Positions 1-9,832 are shown, counted from the stretch's first letter. The stretch is 64,000 nt of DNA from Rosenbergiella collisarenosi (GCF_018494085.1 NZ_JABBFP010000001.1:62001-126000), one strand, 5' to 3'. The notes: generated by a model from the letters alone, not told the origin. A program made the numbers and translations.

Positions 1-3000
1 CACGATAAGCAACAGTTCCTCGATAAAGGCACCATCTGGCTCAAAATAGACGATATTGATGCTAAGCCGTGGTTAGGGAACTGGATCGATAAAAATACAA
101 ATTTAAAGAAGGCGCATCTTAGTTTGATGGCCTGGCTCCATATTGCAGACGGTACACTTGCCTCGGGTGATGTCGTGATTAATCATGGCGATGCGCAGTG
201 GCAGGAGAATGAGCAATCGGCCCATCAATTACAGTTAACTCAGTTATCGGCTGAGTTAACTCGGGTTAATAAAGGCTTCGTATTATCCATTCCGGATACC
301 GGGATTTCGATTGATAAGATGCGTTGGCCGCGGGGTAGCGTTGCCGTTAACTGGCAGGCCGACGATAAACAGCCTTGGCTGCCTGCAGAGCATTCCGATG
401 TTAGGGTGCGTGCTACGAATATAGAGCTTGCACGACTTACCCCTCTAGTTCCATTGTTGTCGCCATTACAGGACGATTATGCGAAGCTCTGGCTACAGGC
501 GGCTCCGCACGGACGCCTGGCTACGCTTGCGATGGATATTCCTTTACAGGATGTTATGCAAACACGTATTGAGGCAAACTGGCAGGATCTTGGCTGGCGC
601 GCAGTCCAACAGGTTCCAGCCGTTACCGGTTTTTCTGGGTGGGTAAGGGGCGGAGCACAGCAAGGCGAAACTAAGCTTGAGCTGGCACAGCAGACGCTTG
701 CTTCACAGGGGCAGTTACAGGCCCCTCTCGAGCTACAACATTTTTCCGGTGGGTTCTCTTGGGATAGCGGCGATAAGCGTCTGGCGCTCTCAGGCGAAAA
801 TATCGACCTGAGGGCAAAATCTATTGCTGCGAAGGGCGACTTTACTTATCAACAGTCGGATCGGCAGCCAACAGATTTACAGATCTTAGCGGGTATCAAT
901 GCTTATGATGGTGCTGATGCATGGCGCTATTTCCCCATCAAAATCATGCCGAAAGGTTTAGTTCATTATTTGAGTAGCGCAATCCAGGGCGGAAAGGCGA
1001 ATAATGCGACATTGGTTTTTGCGGGTAATCCTCATCAATTTCCTTTTACTCATAATGAAGGCACCTTCCAAGTTACGGTGCCGTTAACTCAGGCAACCTT
1101 TGCTTTCCAGCCAGGATGGCCAGCGCTGTCACCTCTTGATATCACGCTTAATTTTGTGAACAACGGCTTGTGGATGAGCACTCCTGCTATTCGCTTGGGC
1201 AACGTTCCAGTCACTCAAGTGACTGCTAATATCCCTGATTATCATAAGGAACAATTATTGATCGATGGCGATATCCGCGGGCAAGGAGAAGATATCCATC
1301 GTTATATGAAGCAAACTCCGCTAGCAAACAGTGTTGGCAGTGCTCTGGATGAGTTAAAGGTTAAAGGCGAGGTTTATGGCCACCTCGGTCTTACTATCCC
1401 TCTCGATGGTAAAGAGGTGATTGCCAAAGGTGATGTGAATTTACACAATAACCAGTTAACGATAGTACCGCTACAAACACAGATGAAAGGCGTTACGGGT
1501 CGTTTCACTTATAACAATGGTCGACTAGTCAGTTCTCCTATTTCTGCGCAGTGGTTTGGTCAACCGGTTGAAATGAGTTTCTCTACAGAAGAAAAAGCAG
1601 ACCAGTTTGCTGTCAATGTTCAGGCGGGTGGCAATTGGGATCTTGAAAAAATAACGGCATTTCCTACAACGTTACGTCAGCAACTACAAGGGAAGCTTCC
1701 TTGGCGTAGTCAGGTAGCCATCGCACTGCCACATCACGGTGGGGCGCGTTACCACGTGCAATTAGTGAGTGATGGCGCGCGTGTGGCAGGGACGTTACCG
1801 GAAGCCTTGGGGATAGGGGCAACTTCTTTCCCTATCGACGTCACCGCAGAGGGCGACTTATCGACACTACAGGTAATGGGCGCCGTCGATCGCCAGCAGC
1901 GTTTTACGACGCAATGGGCGTTATCGCCGAAATTGGCCTTAGAAAAGGGGCAGTGGCTAAGTCATACCTCTGATCCTGCGGTACTCCCTCAGCAATCTCT
2001 TCTGGACGTCAGATTACCTGCAATAGACGGCGATAAGCTCTTGGACGTGATACAACGCGTTACGACCACTACATCTGCCTCGCCGCAGAAAAAAGTCATG
2101 CACAACGCGACATCACAAGGATGGCAGGCCGCGATTCCTTTTGCGCTCCCTGCTCGTTTACACGCCGAAACGCCGACCTTGACTTTCTCCGGGCAGCAAT
2201 GGCGCAACCTGACTGCGAACGTCACGCAACTGCTTTCTCAACCCGCTATCTCGGTTGCAAGCGAGGAAGCTCGTGGCGACTTGCACATCCGCCAAGGACG
2301 TCCTTGGTTGCTGAACTTGGACTACTTGTATTACAACCCGCAGTTCCCTGCGACGCAGATTGCACAGCAAGCTTCCCAAAAAATAGCACAAGCCCCCATT
2401 GATTTTAGCCAGTGGCCAGCGCTTGACGCCACCTGTAACTCCTGTTGGTTTGCCGGACAGAATTTTGGACAAATAAAAGGTAAGTTCAGCGTGAATCAAA
2501 AAACGCTAACATTACGTGACGGTACTATCGATACTGGGCATAGCCGCCTATCGGTGATGGGGGAGTGGAATAATGTTGCAGGACAAGAGCGTACGGCGCT
2601 AAAAGGGCATCTACATACGGATAATCTTGCGGACGCAGCGCATTGGTTTGGGGTAGAGGTTCCAGTAAGCGATACCCCCTTACACCTAGGCTATGACCTG
2701 CACTGGCGAGATCTCCCTTGGCGACCCTCTATTCAGACGTTAAGTGGATTACTTACGCTGAACGCAGGAAAAGGGGCATTCCGCCATGTCGAAACGGGCG
2801 CCGCTGGCCAAGTCTTGCGCTTGTTAAGTATCGATGCGCTCCTGCGTAAAGTCAGCTTAGATTTCAGAGGCACCTTGGATAGCGGTTTCTATTACGATAG
2901 CATTACGGGAACAGCTTGGCTGGATAAAGGTATATTGCATACTGAAAATCTAAATATCGATGGTCTCGAAGCGGATATAGGTATGCGCGGAGAGGTTGAT

Positions 3001-3219
3001 TTTACGCGCCGCCAGTTCGATTTATTGGCAACGGTTGCGCCCGAAATTTCAGTACCGGTGGGGGTTGCCGCGGCTTTCGCCATCAATCCGATTGTCGGAG
3101 CCTCTGTGGTTGTCGCAAGTAAGGTACTGTCCCCCATCTGGAGTAAAATATCGTTATTACGCTACAGTATCACCGGACCCATGGGTAAACCAGAGGTGAA
3201 GGAAGTCCTGCGTAAGTAA
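1..3219 (+). CDS. yhdP: YhdP, AsmA-like envelope phospholipid-transport protein (5' end outside window)
   Basis: The reading frame is open from base 1, so the gene starts upstream; 1072 residues are present. E. coli YhdP has about 1266, so roughly the first 190, including the N-terminal inner-membrane anchor, are missing. The visible part is long, rich in beta-strand-like alternating residues, and ends in the AsmA-type C-terminal domain with a Gly/Ala/Val-rich segment near residues 1020-1045. Family members (YhdP, TamB, YdbH) are thought to span the periplasm and carry phospholipid to the outer membrane; that role is family knowledge. tldD follows 59 bases downstream on the same strand, as in E. 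coli. The first internal ATG (124) is not a start, because codons 1-41 are already coding. Confidence 0.93.
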   Translation, partial: HDKQQFLDKGTIWLKIDDIDAKPWLGNWIDKNTNLKKAHLSLMAWLHIADGTLASGDVVINHGDAQWQENEQSAHQLQLTQLSAELTRVNKGFVLSIPDTGISIDKMRWPRGSVAVNWQADDKQPWLPAEHSDVRVRATNIELARLTPLVPLLSPLQDDYAKLWLQAAPHGRLATLAMDIPLQDVMQTRIEANWQDLGWRAVQQVPAVTGFSGWVRGGAQQGETKLELAQQTLASQGQLQAPLELQHFSGGFSWDSGDKRLALSGENIDLRAKSIAAKGDFTYQQSDRQPTDLQILAGINAYDGADAWRYFPIKIMPKGLVHYLSSAIQGGKANNATLVFAGNPHQFPFTHNEGTFQVTVPLTQATFAFQPGWPALSPLDITLNFVNNGLWMSTPAIRLGNVPVTQVTANIPDYHKEQLLIDGDIRGQGEDIHRYMKQTPLANSVGSALDELKVKGEVYGHLGLTIPLDGKEVIAKGDVNLHNNQLTIVPLQTQMKGVTGRFTYNNGRLVSSPISAQWFGQPVEMSFSTEEKADQFAVNVQAGGNWDLEKITAFPTTLRQQLQGKLPWRSQVAIALPHHGGARYHVQLVSDGARVAGTLPEALGIGATSFPIDVTAEGDLSTLQVMGAVDRQQRFTTQWALSPKLALEKGQWLSHTSDPAVLPQQSLLDVRLPAIDGDKLLDVIQRVTTTTSASPQKKVMHNATSQGWQAAIPFALPARLHAETPTLTFSGQQWRNLTANVTQLLSQPAISVASEEARGDLHIRQGRPWLLNLDYLYYNPQFPATQIAQQASQKIAQAPIDFSQWPALDATCNSCWFAGQNFGQIKGKFSVNQKTLTLRDGTIDTGHSRLSVMGEWNNVAGQERTALKGHLHTDNLADAAHWFGVEVPVSDTPLHLGYDLHWRDLPWRPSIQTLSGLLTLNAGKGAFRHVETGAAGQVLRLLSIDALLRKVSLDFRGTLDSGFYYDSITGTAWLDKGILHTENLNIDGLEADIGMRGEVDFTRRQFDLLATVAPEISVPVGVAAAFAINPIVGASVVVASKVLSPIWSKISLLRYSITGPMGKPEVKEVLRK

Positions 3220-3278
3220 TGACCGAATGACGTCGGCAGCAGAGTACTCGCTGCGGCTCTAATTAAAAGTGAGAATGT

Positions 3279-4724
3279 ATGAAACTGAACTTGGTTAGCG
3301 AGCATTTACTGACTCAAAATACCCTTACGCACCAAGATCTTTCACGTGTGCTGAGCCAGCTTTCAGAGCGCCACTTAGATTATGGTGATCTCTACTTTCA
3401 ATCCAGCATGCATGAGTCATGGGGACTTGAAGATAACATTATTAAAGAAGGGTCTTGGCATATCGACCAAGGCGTCGGTATCCGCGCTATTAGCGGTGAA
3501 AAGACCGGTTTTGCCTATGCTGACCAATTGACGCTAAAAGCGCTTGAGCAAAGTGCTAGCGCCGCACGCAGCATAGTCCAAGAACAAGGCGATGGTAGAA
3601 TTCGGACTCTCGCTGCGGTGGAGCATAAGGCGTTATATGCAGCCGTCAACCCACTGGATAGTCTGACGCGTGAAGATAAAATTGCGCTACTCCACCGAGT
3701 GAATCGTGTTGCACGCGCTGCGGACCCACGAGTTCAAGAAGTTAGCGTTCACTTATCAGGCGTCTATGAAGAGGTCTTAGTCGCCGCGACAGACGGTACT
3801 TTAGCCGCAGATATTCGCCCGCTTGTTCGTTTATCTATCAGCGTACAAGTCGAAGACCAAGGTAAACGCGAGCATGGGTCGTGCGGCGGAGGTGGACGTA
3901 CCGGTTACGAGTTTTTCCTACTCGATGAGCAAGGCGAAACTCGTTGTGGTGGCTGGGCAAAAGAAGCGGTAAGGATGGCGCTTGTTAATCTATCCGCGAT
4001 TGCCGCGCCAGCAGGAACCCTCCCCGTTGTTCTAGGAGCAGGTTGGCCCGGTGTACTCTTGCACGAAGCCGTCGGTCATGGATTAGAAGGTGATTTTAAT
4101 CGCCGTGGTACATCGATGTTTAGTGGTCAAAAGGGCGAGTTAGTTGCCTCTGAACTTTGTACCGTTGTGGACGATGGTACCCTAAATGGATTACGTGGCT
4201 CGATTGCGATCGATGATGAAGGGGTACCGGGTCAATACAATGTGTTGATAGAGAAGGGTATCTTAAAAGGATTTATTCAAGATAAACTCAATGCGCGGCT
4301 GATGGGGCTACCTCCTACGGGGAATGGACGTCGAGAATCTTATGCTCATCTCCCGATGCCAAGAATGACCAATACTTATATGTTGGCCGGTCACTCTACA
4401 CCACAAGAGATTATTGAAAGCGTCGATTACGGGATCTACGCACCCAACTTTGGTGGGGGCCAAGTCGATATCACCTCAGGCAAATTTGTTTTCTCGACCT
4501 CAGAGGCTTATCTGATCGAGAAAGGGAAAATAACTTCGCCAGTGAAAGGCGCAACACTGATTGGCTCTGGTATTGAAGCCATGCAGCAAATCTCTATGGT
4601 AGGTAATGACCTTGCTCTAGATAAAGGTGTTGGCGTCTGTGGTAAAGAAGGGCAGAGCGTCCCTGTTGGGGTAGGACAACCCACACTAAAACTGGATCGC
4701 CTGACCGTCGGTGGCACGGCATAA
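3279..4724 (+). CDS. tldD: TldD, metalloprotease subunit of TldD/TldE
   Basis: 481 residues, the same length as E. coli TldD. With TldE it forms a heterodimeric zinc protease that degrades unfolded peptides and, in E. coli, matures microcin B17 and removes the antitoxin CcdA. The zinc-binding HExxxH motif is visible as HEAVGH near residue 262, within the conserved [13 protein letters not shown] stretch. The Gly-rich C-terminal half ([18 protein letters not shown] and [10 protein letters not shown]) is typical. TldE (PmbA) is not in this window. Transcription from yhdP is probable; a strong hairpin follows 5 bases after the stop and is shared with the convergent aaeR. Confidence 0.97.
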   Translation: MKLNLVSEHLLTQNTLTHQDLSRVLSQLSERHLDYGDLYFQSSMHESWGLEDNIIKEGSWHIDQGVGIRAISGEKTGFAYADQLTLKALEQSASAARSIVQEQGDGRIRTLAAVEHKALYAAVNPLDSLTREDKIALLHRVNRVARAADPRVQEVSVHLSGVYEEVLVAATDGTLAADIRPLVRLSISVQVEDQGKREHGSCGGGGRTGYEFFLLDEQGETRCGGWAKEAVRMALVNLSAIAAPAGTLPVVLGAGWPGVLLHEAVGHGLEGDFNRRGTSMFSGQKGELVASELCTVVDDGTLNGLRGSIAIDDEGVPGQYNVLIEKGILKGFIQDKLNARLMGLPPTGNGRRESYAHLPMPRMTNTYMLAGHSTPQEIIESVDYGIYAPNFGGGQVDITSGKFVFSTSEAYLIEKGKITSPVKGATLIGSGIEAMQQISMVGNDLALDKGVGVCGKEGQSVPVGVGQPTLKLDRLTVGGTA

Positions 4725-4729
4725 CACTC

Positions 4730-4758
4730 TAAGAGGTAGCCGTTCAGGCTACCTCTTA
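4730..4758. terminator. Hairpin between convergent tldD and aaeR
   Basis: A perfect 12-bp stem, TAAGAGGTAGCC pairing with GGCTACCTCTTA, with a 5-base loop (GTTCA). It lies directly after the tldD stop and contains the last codons of aaeR. There is no long T-tract on either side, so termination is inferred from position and stem strength. Confidence 0.6.
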
Positions 4759-5669
4759 CTTAGAAATAGTTCATAACGCGTCGCCATCTCTTTGAAGTAT
4801 TCTGCGAGTAAAGCTAAGCAGATCTGCACTTTAAGCGGGAGCTTATCCTTTTCTGTATAAAGCGCATGGACGGGGCGTGGCTTCGAGCTGTATTCGGGAA
4901 GTAGGATCTGAATATTCCCCTGTTTTACCTCATCCATTACCCACATCATTGGCATATACGCAATGCCGGCACCCGACTTAAGCCAATGCACCAACGTTTG
5001 TGGATCGTTCGTGGCGAATCGTCCGCTAAGCGAGAGGTGAATGAGTTCACCATCGGGAGAAGTTAGCTCCATCTCATTATAAGGAGAGAGGGTGTATTCC
5101 AGCCAAGATAGTGCAGCAAGCTCGCTGTGATGAGTTGGGAGAGTTATCTGGCTGAGATACTCTTTACTGGCACAGATAACCATCGGCATTGCGCCAATCT
5201 GCCGTGAAAAAAGGGTGGAGTTTTCCAAATGACCGGTTCGTAACACCAGGTCTAACCCATGGGTGATTAAATCGGGGGTCGGATTGTCGGTCACAAGGTC
5301 AATCTGCAAGCCTGGATAGTCGGCTAACAAACGCATTGCGATGGGGGCGAGGACATTTTGAGCCATCGTCGTGCTGGAGCCGATACGTAATGTTCCTACT
5401 GGCGTATTATTAAATTCAAACAGTTGCTCATGAACCAATGTGGCCTCATTCAGCATACGTTGGCAACCTAAGTAATAAATTTTCCCGGCTTGTGTCATGC
5501 CAATACGTCGTGTACTACGGTTAAGAAGTTTGATGTTTAGCTCATCTTCTAAGCGAGAAATCGTTTGCGAAATCGATGAAACGCTTACCTGCATCTGCTG
5601 AGCCACGGCGGTAAATGATCCTAGCTCGACGACTTTGGCAAACACCGACATTCTTTTTAATCGTTCCAT
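4749..5669 (-). CDS. aaeR: AaeR, LysR-type regulator of aromatic carboxylic acid efflux
   Basis: 306 residues with an N-terminal winged helix-turn-helix (residues about 1-60, including SVSSISQTISRLEDEL) followed by a LysR substrate-binding domain. It reads closely along E. coli AaeR (MERLKRMSVFAKVVE start, LLNRSTR, FNNTPVGTLRIG, LYTEKDKLPLKVQ). It is divergent from aaeXAB, the usual arrangement. In E. coli the regulator responds to aromatic acids such as p-hydroxybenzoate and activates aaeXAB. A 15-bp palindrome lies 2 bases before the start codon and overlaps the ribosome-binding position, so self-repression is plausible. The stop codon TAG lies within the hairpin shared with tldD. Confidence 0.93.
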   Translation of the reverse strand: MERLKRMSVFAKVVELGSFTAVAQQMQVSVSSISQTISRLEDELNIKLLNRSTRRIGMTQAGKIYYLGCQRMLNEATLVHEQLFEFNNTPVGTLRIGSSTTMAQNVLAPIAMRLLADYPGLQIDLVTDNPTPDLITHGLDLVLRTGHLENSTLFSRQIGAMPMVICASKEYLSQITLPTHHSELAALSWLEYTLSPYNEMELTSPDGELIHLSLSGRFATNDPQTLVHWLKSGAGIAYMPMMWVMDEVKQGNIQILLPEYSSKPRPVHALYTEKDKLPLKVQICLALLAEYFKEMATRYELFLSKR

Positions 5670-5671
5670 TA

Positions 5672-5686
5672 TTAACTCTGAGTTAA
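5672..5686. promoter_or_regulatory. Palindrome abutting the aaeR start
   Basis: TTAACTC-T-GAGTTAA is a perfect 7-bp inverted repeat around one central base. It sits immediately 5' of the aaeR ATG (5667-5669 on the minus strand), covering the place where a ribosome would bind. LysR-type regulators usually bind T-N11-A dyads and often repress their own gene, so this is a candidate AaeR operator. The assignment is inference. Confidence 0.4.
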
Positions 5687-5776
5687 AAGTGATTTAGTTC
5701 ACAAAATATAGAAAACAATTGCTAAGACAAGTTACTATAACGCTATAAATAGAATTTTGTTTCTCTATTCTCCCGT

Positions 5777-5782
5777 TATAAT
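5777..5782 (+). promoter_or_regulatory. Possible -10 element for aaeXAB
   Basis: TATAAT in the aaeR-aaeX intergenic region, about 150 bases before aaeX. A matching -35 at standard spacing is weak (TTTTGT around 5755-5760, spacer 16). A weak -35 would fit an activator-dependent promoter, as expected under AaeR control. Confidence 0.3.
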
Positions 5783-5933
5783 CTTTATCTGTAGTGATGT
5801 GTTGTTTCGGTTTCAGCGGCTAATGATAGGGTCTTCATTGCCTTTCAACCAAATAAGTAACCATTATGGATCTTAAAGCTTTCCAGTGTCCTGTGCCGAG
5901 CGGCTCACTGGCCATTGTGTTAAAGGATTTTAC

Positions 5934-6137
5934 ATGAGTGTGCATCCAGTTTTGGTGATATTTGGGCTCTCATTTCCACCTATTTTCGTTGAGCTTATCT
6001 TATCTCTCATTGTGTTTTGGCTCGTGAAAAAAGTGCTCACGCCAACCGGAATCTACGATTTGGTCTGGCACCCCTCGTTAGTCAATACCGCCCTGTACTG
6101 CTGTGTGTTTTATCTCGTTTCGAGTTTAATAGTCTGA
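5934..6137 (+). CDS. aaeX: AaeX, small inner-membrane protein of the aae efflux system
   Basis: 67 residues, the same length as E. coli AaeX, with two hydrophobic segments (about residues 5-27 and 45-65) and the conserved FGLSFPPIF and [11 protein letters not shown] motifs (DUF1656). The start at 5934 is chosen because AAAGGA precedes it and the protein then matches the family N-terminus; an upstream in-frame start at 5886 would add 16 unrelated residues. It is the first gene of aaeXAB, 7 bases before aaeA. Its exact role in the pump is unknown even in E. coli. Confidence 0.92.
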   Translation: MSVHPVLVIFGLSFPPIFVELILSLIVFWLVKKVLTPTGIYDLVWHPSLVNTALYCCVFYLVSSLIV

Positions 6138-6144
6138 GGTTTCA

Positions 6145-7077
6145 GTGAAAACGTTAATAAAAAAAGTGGCTCGCTACGCGATTACCTTTGTATTGGTGAT
6201 AATTGCAATTGTGATTGTTTTTCGTACATGGGTGTATTATACCGAATCCCCTTGGACGCGTGACGCAAAATTTTCTGCCGATGTCGTAGCGATAGCTCCA
6301 GATGTGACCGGTTTAATCACGCAGGTAAACGTTCACGATAATCAGTATGTTAAGCGCGGAGAGGTCTTATTCGAGATTGACCGCCCTCGTTTTAAAGAGG
6401 CGCTGGATGAGGCACAGGCCGATGTTGATTACTATCAAGCGGTGGTCGGTGAAAAACGTCGTGAGGCTGCGCGCCGTAATCAATTAAGTACTGTGGCTTT
6501 ATCGCGAGAAGCGGTGGAACAAGCTAATAATGATCTACAGACAAGTGAGCATCAGTTGGCAAAAGCTTCCGCAGCGAGGGACTTAGCGCAATTGGATCTC
6601 GTTCGTGCAACGGTTAAAGCTCCCGCCGACGGATGGATCACCAACTTGAATGTATATGGTGGCGAGTTTATTAATCGTGGGTCGGTGGCCGTAGCCTTGG
6701 TCAAAGACCACACCTTTTACGTGACCGCTTACCTGGAAGAAACCAAGCTACATGCAGTTCGCCCTGGTCTGCGTGCAGAAATTACTCCACTAGGGAGTAA
6801 TCTAAAACTCCGCGGAACGGTTGAAAGTGTGGCCGCAGGGGTGACTAACAGTAGCAGCAGTAACGATAGTAAAGGTATGGCAAGCGTCGACTCTAATCTT
6901 GAATGGGTGCGTTTAGCACAACGTGTTCCTGTACGTATCCATCTTGATGAGCAAGTTAGTAATCACTTCCCAGCAGGTACTACTGCAACGGTAATCATTA
7001 CCGGTGAAAAAGACCGACTGGATCGTGAGCCTTCTCCACTAGAAAAGTTAACGAATCGATTACGTGAATTTGGGTAA
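6145..7077 (+). CDS. aaeA: AaeA, periplasmic adaptor of the aromatic acid efflux pump
   Basis: 310 residues, identical in length to E. coli AaeA. There is an N-terminal transmembrane helix (about 10-30), then a HlyD/biotinyl-lipoyl-like membrane-fusion fold ([20 protein letters not shown]), an alpha-hairpin (about 90-150) and a beta-barrel region. The start codon is GTG (6145), preceded by GAGGT. It links the inner-membrane component AaeB to an outer-membrane channel to export p-hydroxybenzoic and related acids; this is family knowledge. aaeB follows after 12 bases. Confidence 0.95.
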   Translation: MKTLIKKVARYAITFVLVIIAIVIVFRTWVYYTESPWTRDAKFSADVVAIAPDVTGLITQVNVHDNQYVKRGEVLFEIDRPRFKEALDEAQADVDYYQAVVGEKRREAARRNQLSTVALSREAVEQANNDLQTSEHQLAKASAARDLAQLDLVRATVKAPADGWITNLNVYGGEFINRGSVAVALVKDHTFYVTAYLEETKLHAVRPGLRAEITPLGSNLKLRGTVESVAAGVTNSSSSNDSKGMASVDSNLEWVRLAQRVPVRIHLDEQVSNHFPAGTTATVIITGEKDRLDREPSPLEKLTNRLREFG

Positions 7078-7089
7078 CGTGGAGGCGGT

Positions 7090-9045
7090 ATGATTCAATT
7101 CTTACGCTTTCCAGTTAAATTAACTTTTGCTGTATTATTAGCGATGCTATTGGGTTTCTATTTTAATTTAGAAACCCCCCGTTGGGCAGTGATGACCGCG
7201 GGTATCGTGGCTGGTGGGCAAGCCTTTGCTGCCGGGGGGGACCCTTATTCTGGCGCATTACGCTACCGCGGTTTATTGCGGATTATTGGTACCTTTTTAG
7301 GCTGTATCGCGGCGCTAGCAATCGTCATGACGACCATTAGGGCACCAATGGTCATGTTATTCCTTAGTTGCCTGTGGGCGGGATTCTGCGTGTGGATCTC
7401 GTCGCTAGTGAAAGTAGATAACTCTTATGCCTTCGGTTTAGCTGGCTATACAGCCCTAATCATTATTATCTCAGCCAACGCTACCGGGTCTATGGAGCTG
7501 ATGCCGCGATTAGCCGTTGAGCGGTGTAGTGAGATAGTGATCGGTATTCTATGTGCCATCCTCTCCGATATCTTCCTCTCCCCCCGTTCGATCAAACGAG
7601 TCATCGACCAAGAAGTTGACCAGTTACTGCTTGCTCAGTACCAGTTATTACAACTTTGCGTGGGGTTGGGCGAGAAAGAAGAGGTTGATAAAGCCTGGAG
7701 CGGACTGGTCGCTCGTAGCAGTGCATTTAGCGGTATGCGTAGCCAATTAAAGATGGAGTCTTCACACTGGCAAAACAGTAGTCGTCGTTTGAAGATGTTG
7801 AATACCCTATCGTTAACCATGATTACGCATGCGACCGAGACCTACTTGAATTTACAGGCTCATCCCGAATATCTCTCAAGTGCTTTTGTTGAGGTTATCG
7901 AGCAGAAGGTGGACTCGATTAGCGAGCTACGCAACAAGGTCCGTGAACTCCGTAAACTGTTTAACGAATACCCGGCGGAGTCTGTGCCGCTGGCACTTTC
8001 AACGTGGGTCAGCGCGGCGTCTGAGTACCTGCTGCTCTCCAAGGGAATACGCAGTAATGTCAAAGTGAACGGTACGGAAGAGGCTATTTTACGGCGTGAG
8101 GCGATCATTACGCCACGCTCTGCTGAAACGCATCATGCGATGATCAATGGCATCCGCACCTTTGTTGCCACTTTCTCGGGCGTGCTTTTTTGGCTGTATT
8201 CGGGGTGGAATGCAGGCAGCGGCTGTATGATCATGTTAGCGGTCGTGACTGCGCTAGCAATGCGGATCCCCAACCCACTGATGATGGCGAAAGACTTTCT
8301 GTATGGTATGACGGCGGCTTTTCCGCTCGGTTTACTCTACTACGCCTATCTCATGCCTAATACTCAACAGAGCATTTTTCTACTCTGCTTGATTATCGGG
8401 ACGCTGGCTTTTGTCGCGGGAGTATTGATTCAACGGCGTCAAGTCGGCGCGTTGGGTGGGTTTATCGGTACTCTAAATGTTATTGTATTAAGTAATCCGA
8501 TTAAATTCCCTATTGAGTCTTTTCTCGATAATGCGTTGGGGCAAATGATTGGCTGCTTCTTATCATTGATGGTGATATTGCTTATCCGCGATAAATCTAA
8601 GGCCAAGACGGGGCGTAAAATATTAAACCGGCTTATGTACGCGGCAGTGGCCTCGCTAACCACGAATCCTTCTCGGCGGAGAGAAAACCATTTACCGGCA
8701 CTCTATCAGCAGCTCTTCATGTTATTAAACATGTTCCCAGGCGATCTGAACAAATACCGTTTAGCGTTAACGCTTATTATTAGCCAGCAGCGACTACGAA
8801 GTTTTGTTATTCCGCCGAACTCCGTTTTATCTGAGTTTCATCAGCGTCTACGGCTAACAGGAGACAAGGTGATCGCGGCGCATAGCGTAGAGAAGAAAGA
8901 GTATTATTACGAGCGTTTACTCAAGGAGTTAGGGACTTACGAGCAACTCCTTGAGGAGAATCATGCCTCGGTAGCGGTTAAAGAATCGGTCCATCGTTTA
9001 ACCGACATTTTGACGCGTTATCAATCCACGATGATCAATATCTAA
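7090..9045 (+). CDS. aaeB: AaeB, inner-membrane component of the aromatic acid efflux pump
   Basis: 651 residues (E. coli AaeB 655), FUSC family. Two groups of membrane helices (about residues 10-165 and 350-500) are separated by a cytoplasmic region of about 180 residues, followed by a soluble C-terminal tail. The N-terminal motif FPVKLTFAVLLAMLLGF and TPRWAVMTAG are typical. GGAGG precedes the ATG. A run of seven G at 7234-7240 lies inside the coding region but the frame is intact. AaeB is thought to relieve toxicity of aromatic carboxylic acids, useful to a plant-associated cell. E. coli yhcO and yhcN, which lie after aaeB, are absent here. Confidence 0.95.
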   Translation: MIQFLRFPVKLTFAVLLAMLLGFYFNLETPRWAVMTAGIVAGGQAFAAGGDPYSGALRYRGLLRIIGTFLGCIAALAIVMTTIRAPMVMLFLSCLWAGFCVWISSLVKVDNSYAFGLAGYTALIIIISANATGSMELMPRLAVERCSEIVIGILCAILSDIFLSPRSIKRVIDQEVDQLLLAQYQLLQLCVGLGEKEEVDKAWSGLVARSSAFSGMRSQLKMESSHWQNSSRRLKMLNTLSLTMITHATETYLNLQAHPEYLSSAFVEVIEQKVDSISELRNKVRELRKLFNEYPAESVPLALSTWVSAASEYLLLSKGIRSNVKVNGTEEAILRREAIITPRSAETHHAMINGIRTFVATFSGVLFWLYSGWNAGSGCMIMLAVVTALAMRIPNPLMMAKDFLYGMTAAFPLGLLYYAYLMPNTQQSIFLLCLIIGTLAFVAGVLIQRRQVGALGGFIGTLNVIVLSNPIKFPIESFLDNALGQMIGCFLSLMVILLIRDKSKAKTGRKILNRLMYAAVASLTTNPSRRRENHLPALYQQLFMLLNMFPGDLNKYRLALTLIISQQRLRSFVIPPNSVLSEFHQRLRLTGDKVIAAHSVEKKEYYYERLLKELGTYEQLLEENHASVAVKESVHRLTDILTRYQSTMINI

Positions 9046-9057
9046 CCGTATAATTAC

Positions 9058-9080
9058 CGGCTGGCGCACGGCGTCAGCCG
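9058..9080. terminator. Hairpin between convergent aaeB and argR
   Basis: CGGCTGGCGC and GCGTCAGCCG form a 10-bp stem (one G-T pair) with a 3-base loop. The hairpin lies between the two stop codons in a 45-bp gap. No long T-tract follows on either strand, so efficiency is uncertain. Confidence 0.5.
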
Positions 9081-9090
9081 AGTACAAAGG

Positions 9091-9561
9091 CTATAATTCC
9101 TGTTCGAATAGAGTCAGTACAACGGTATGGAGTTTTTTAACCGTAAAGCCGCGTGAAGGCGTGATAAAGATGGTGTCATCGCCAGCAATGGTCCCTAGAA
9201 TACCCTCTGATTTACCTAATGAATCAAGGAGGCGCGCAATAAGTTGCGCCGCGCCTGGACTGGTACGTATTACCACCAACGCATCGTTATAGTCGATGTC
9301 TGTGACTAAGTTTTTCAGCGGACTGCTAGTGGTTGGAACCCCTAACTCAGCGGGCAAACAATAGACCATCTCCATTTTTGCATTTCGTGTTCTGACAGCG
9401 CCAAACTTGGTGAGCATGCGGGAGACTTTAGATTGATTTATATTCTGAAAACCCTCTTCTTGTAACGCATGAACAATTTCGCTTTGCGAGCTAAATTTTT
9501 CTTCTTTAAGTAGTGCCTTAAAGGCCCGTACCAGATCGTCTTGCTTAGAAGGGGTTCGCAT
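9091..9561 (-). CDS. argR: ArgR, arginine repressor
   Basis: 156 residues, the E. coli length. The N-terminal winged-helix DNA-binding domain (about 1-75, with [14 protein letters not shown] and [10 protein letters not shown]) is followed by a linker and the C-terminal oligomerisation and arginine-binding domain ([11 protein letters not shown], about 120-135). The hexamer with L-arginine represses arginine biosynthesis and assists XerCD recombination at cer. The start is preceded by AAAGG. An ARG-box-like site lies about 47 bases upstream, consistent with autorepression. In E. coli mdh lies divergently next to argR; here it is missing. Confidence 0.97.
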   Translation of the reverse strand: MRTPSKQDDLVRAFKALLKEEKFSSQSEIVHALQEEGFQNINQSKVSRMLTKFGAVRTRNAKMEMVYCLPAELGVPTTSSPLKNLVTDIDYNDALVVIRTSPGAAQLIARLLDSLGKSEGILGTIAGDDTIFITPSRGFTVKKLHTVVLTLFEQEL

Positions 9562-9832
9562 AATAAACCTTTGAAAGAGGGGGTAATGAGATTATTATGC
9601 ATCTTGCTGCATTTTTATTCAATAATCTCTCTACGTTAAAAAAGAACTTATAGAGAATTAATCTTAATAAGCATCACTATCTACTTATTATATCCCATTA
9701 TTACTTGGAGTAGGGGGAGATTATTGTGAATAAAAACCTGAATACCATAGGTCGTACTTAACAAAAAATTCCCCAATTCCTCCGTGAAACGACTCATTAT
9801 TCAAAACTAAAACGACCGCTGGGAGAGGGGGA
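9562..9832. other. argR-degS gap, the site that holds mdh in E. coli
   Basis: These 271 AT-rich bases contain the ARG box and a run of A/T-rich sequence, but no trace of a malate dehydrogenase reading frame (about 936 bp would be expected on the plus strand). The only ORF of note is an 11-codon GTG frame at 9726-9761 behind a strong GGGGGAG, which I do not call as a gene. Confidence 0.7.
9608..9621. promoter_or_regulatory. ARG box upstream of argR
   Basis: TGCATTTTTATTCA matches the ARG-box core TGAAT-N4-ATTCA well in its right half, and lies about 47 bases before the argR start. A second, degenerate copy (TGAGATTATTATGCA, 9587-9601) lies one helical arrangement closer to the gene, as in the usual paired ARG boxes. 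Autoregulation by ArgR is known in E. coli; binding here is inferred. Confidence 0.55.

Noticed and set aside
1989-2499. Overlapping ORFs on both strands inside yhdP
   Set aside because: They are antisense or out-of-frame shadows of the continuous YhdP reading frame.
7234-7240. Run of seven G inside aaeB as a possible phase-variation tract
   Set aside because: The frame is intact and the residues match the family; seven G is short for contingency loci in this group.
9726-9761. 11-codon GTG ORF behind a strong GGGGGAG in the argR-degS gap
   Set aside because: Too short to support; sequence MNKNLNTIGRT has no family or leader-peptide features such as arginine runs, and the G-run may be incidental.
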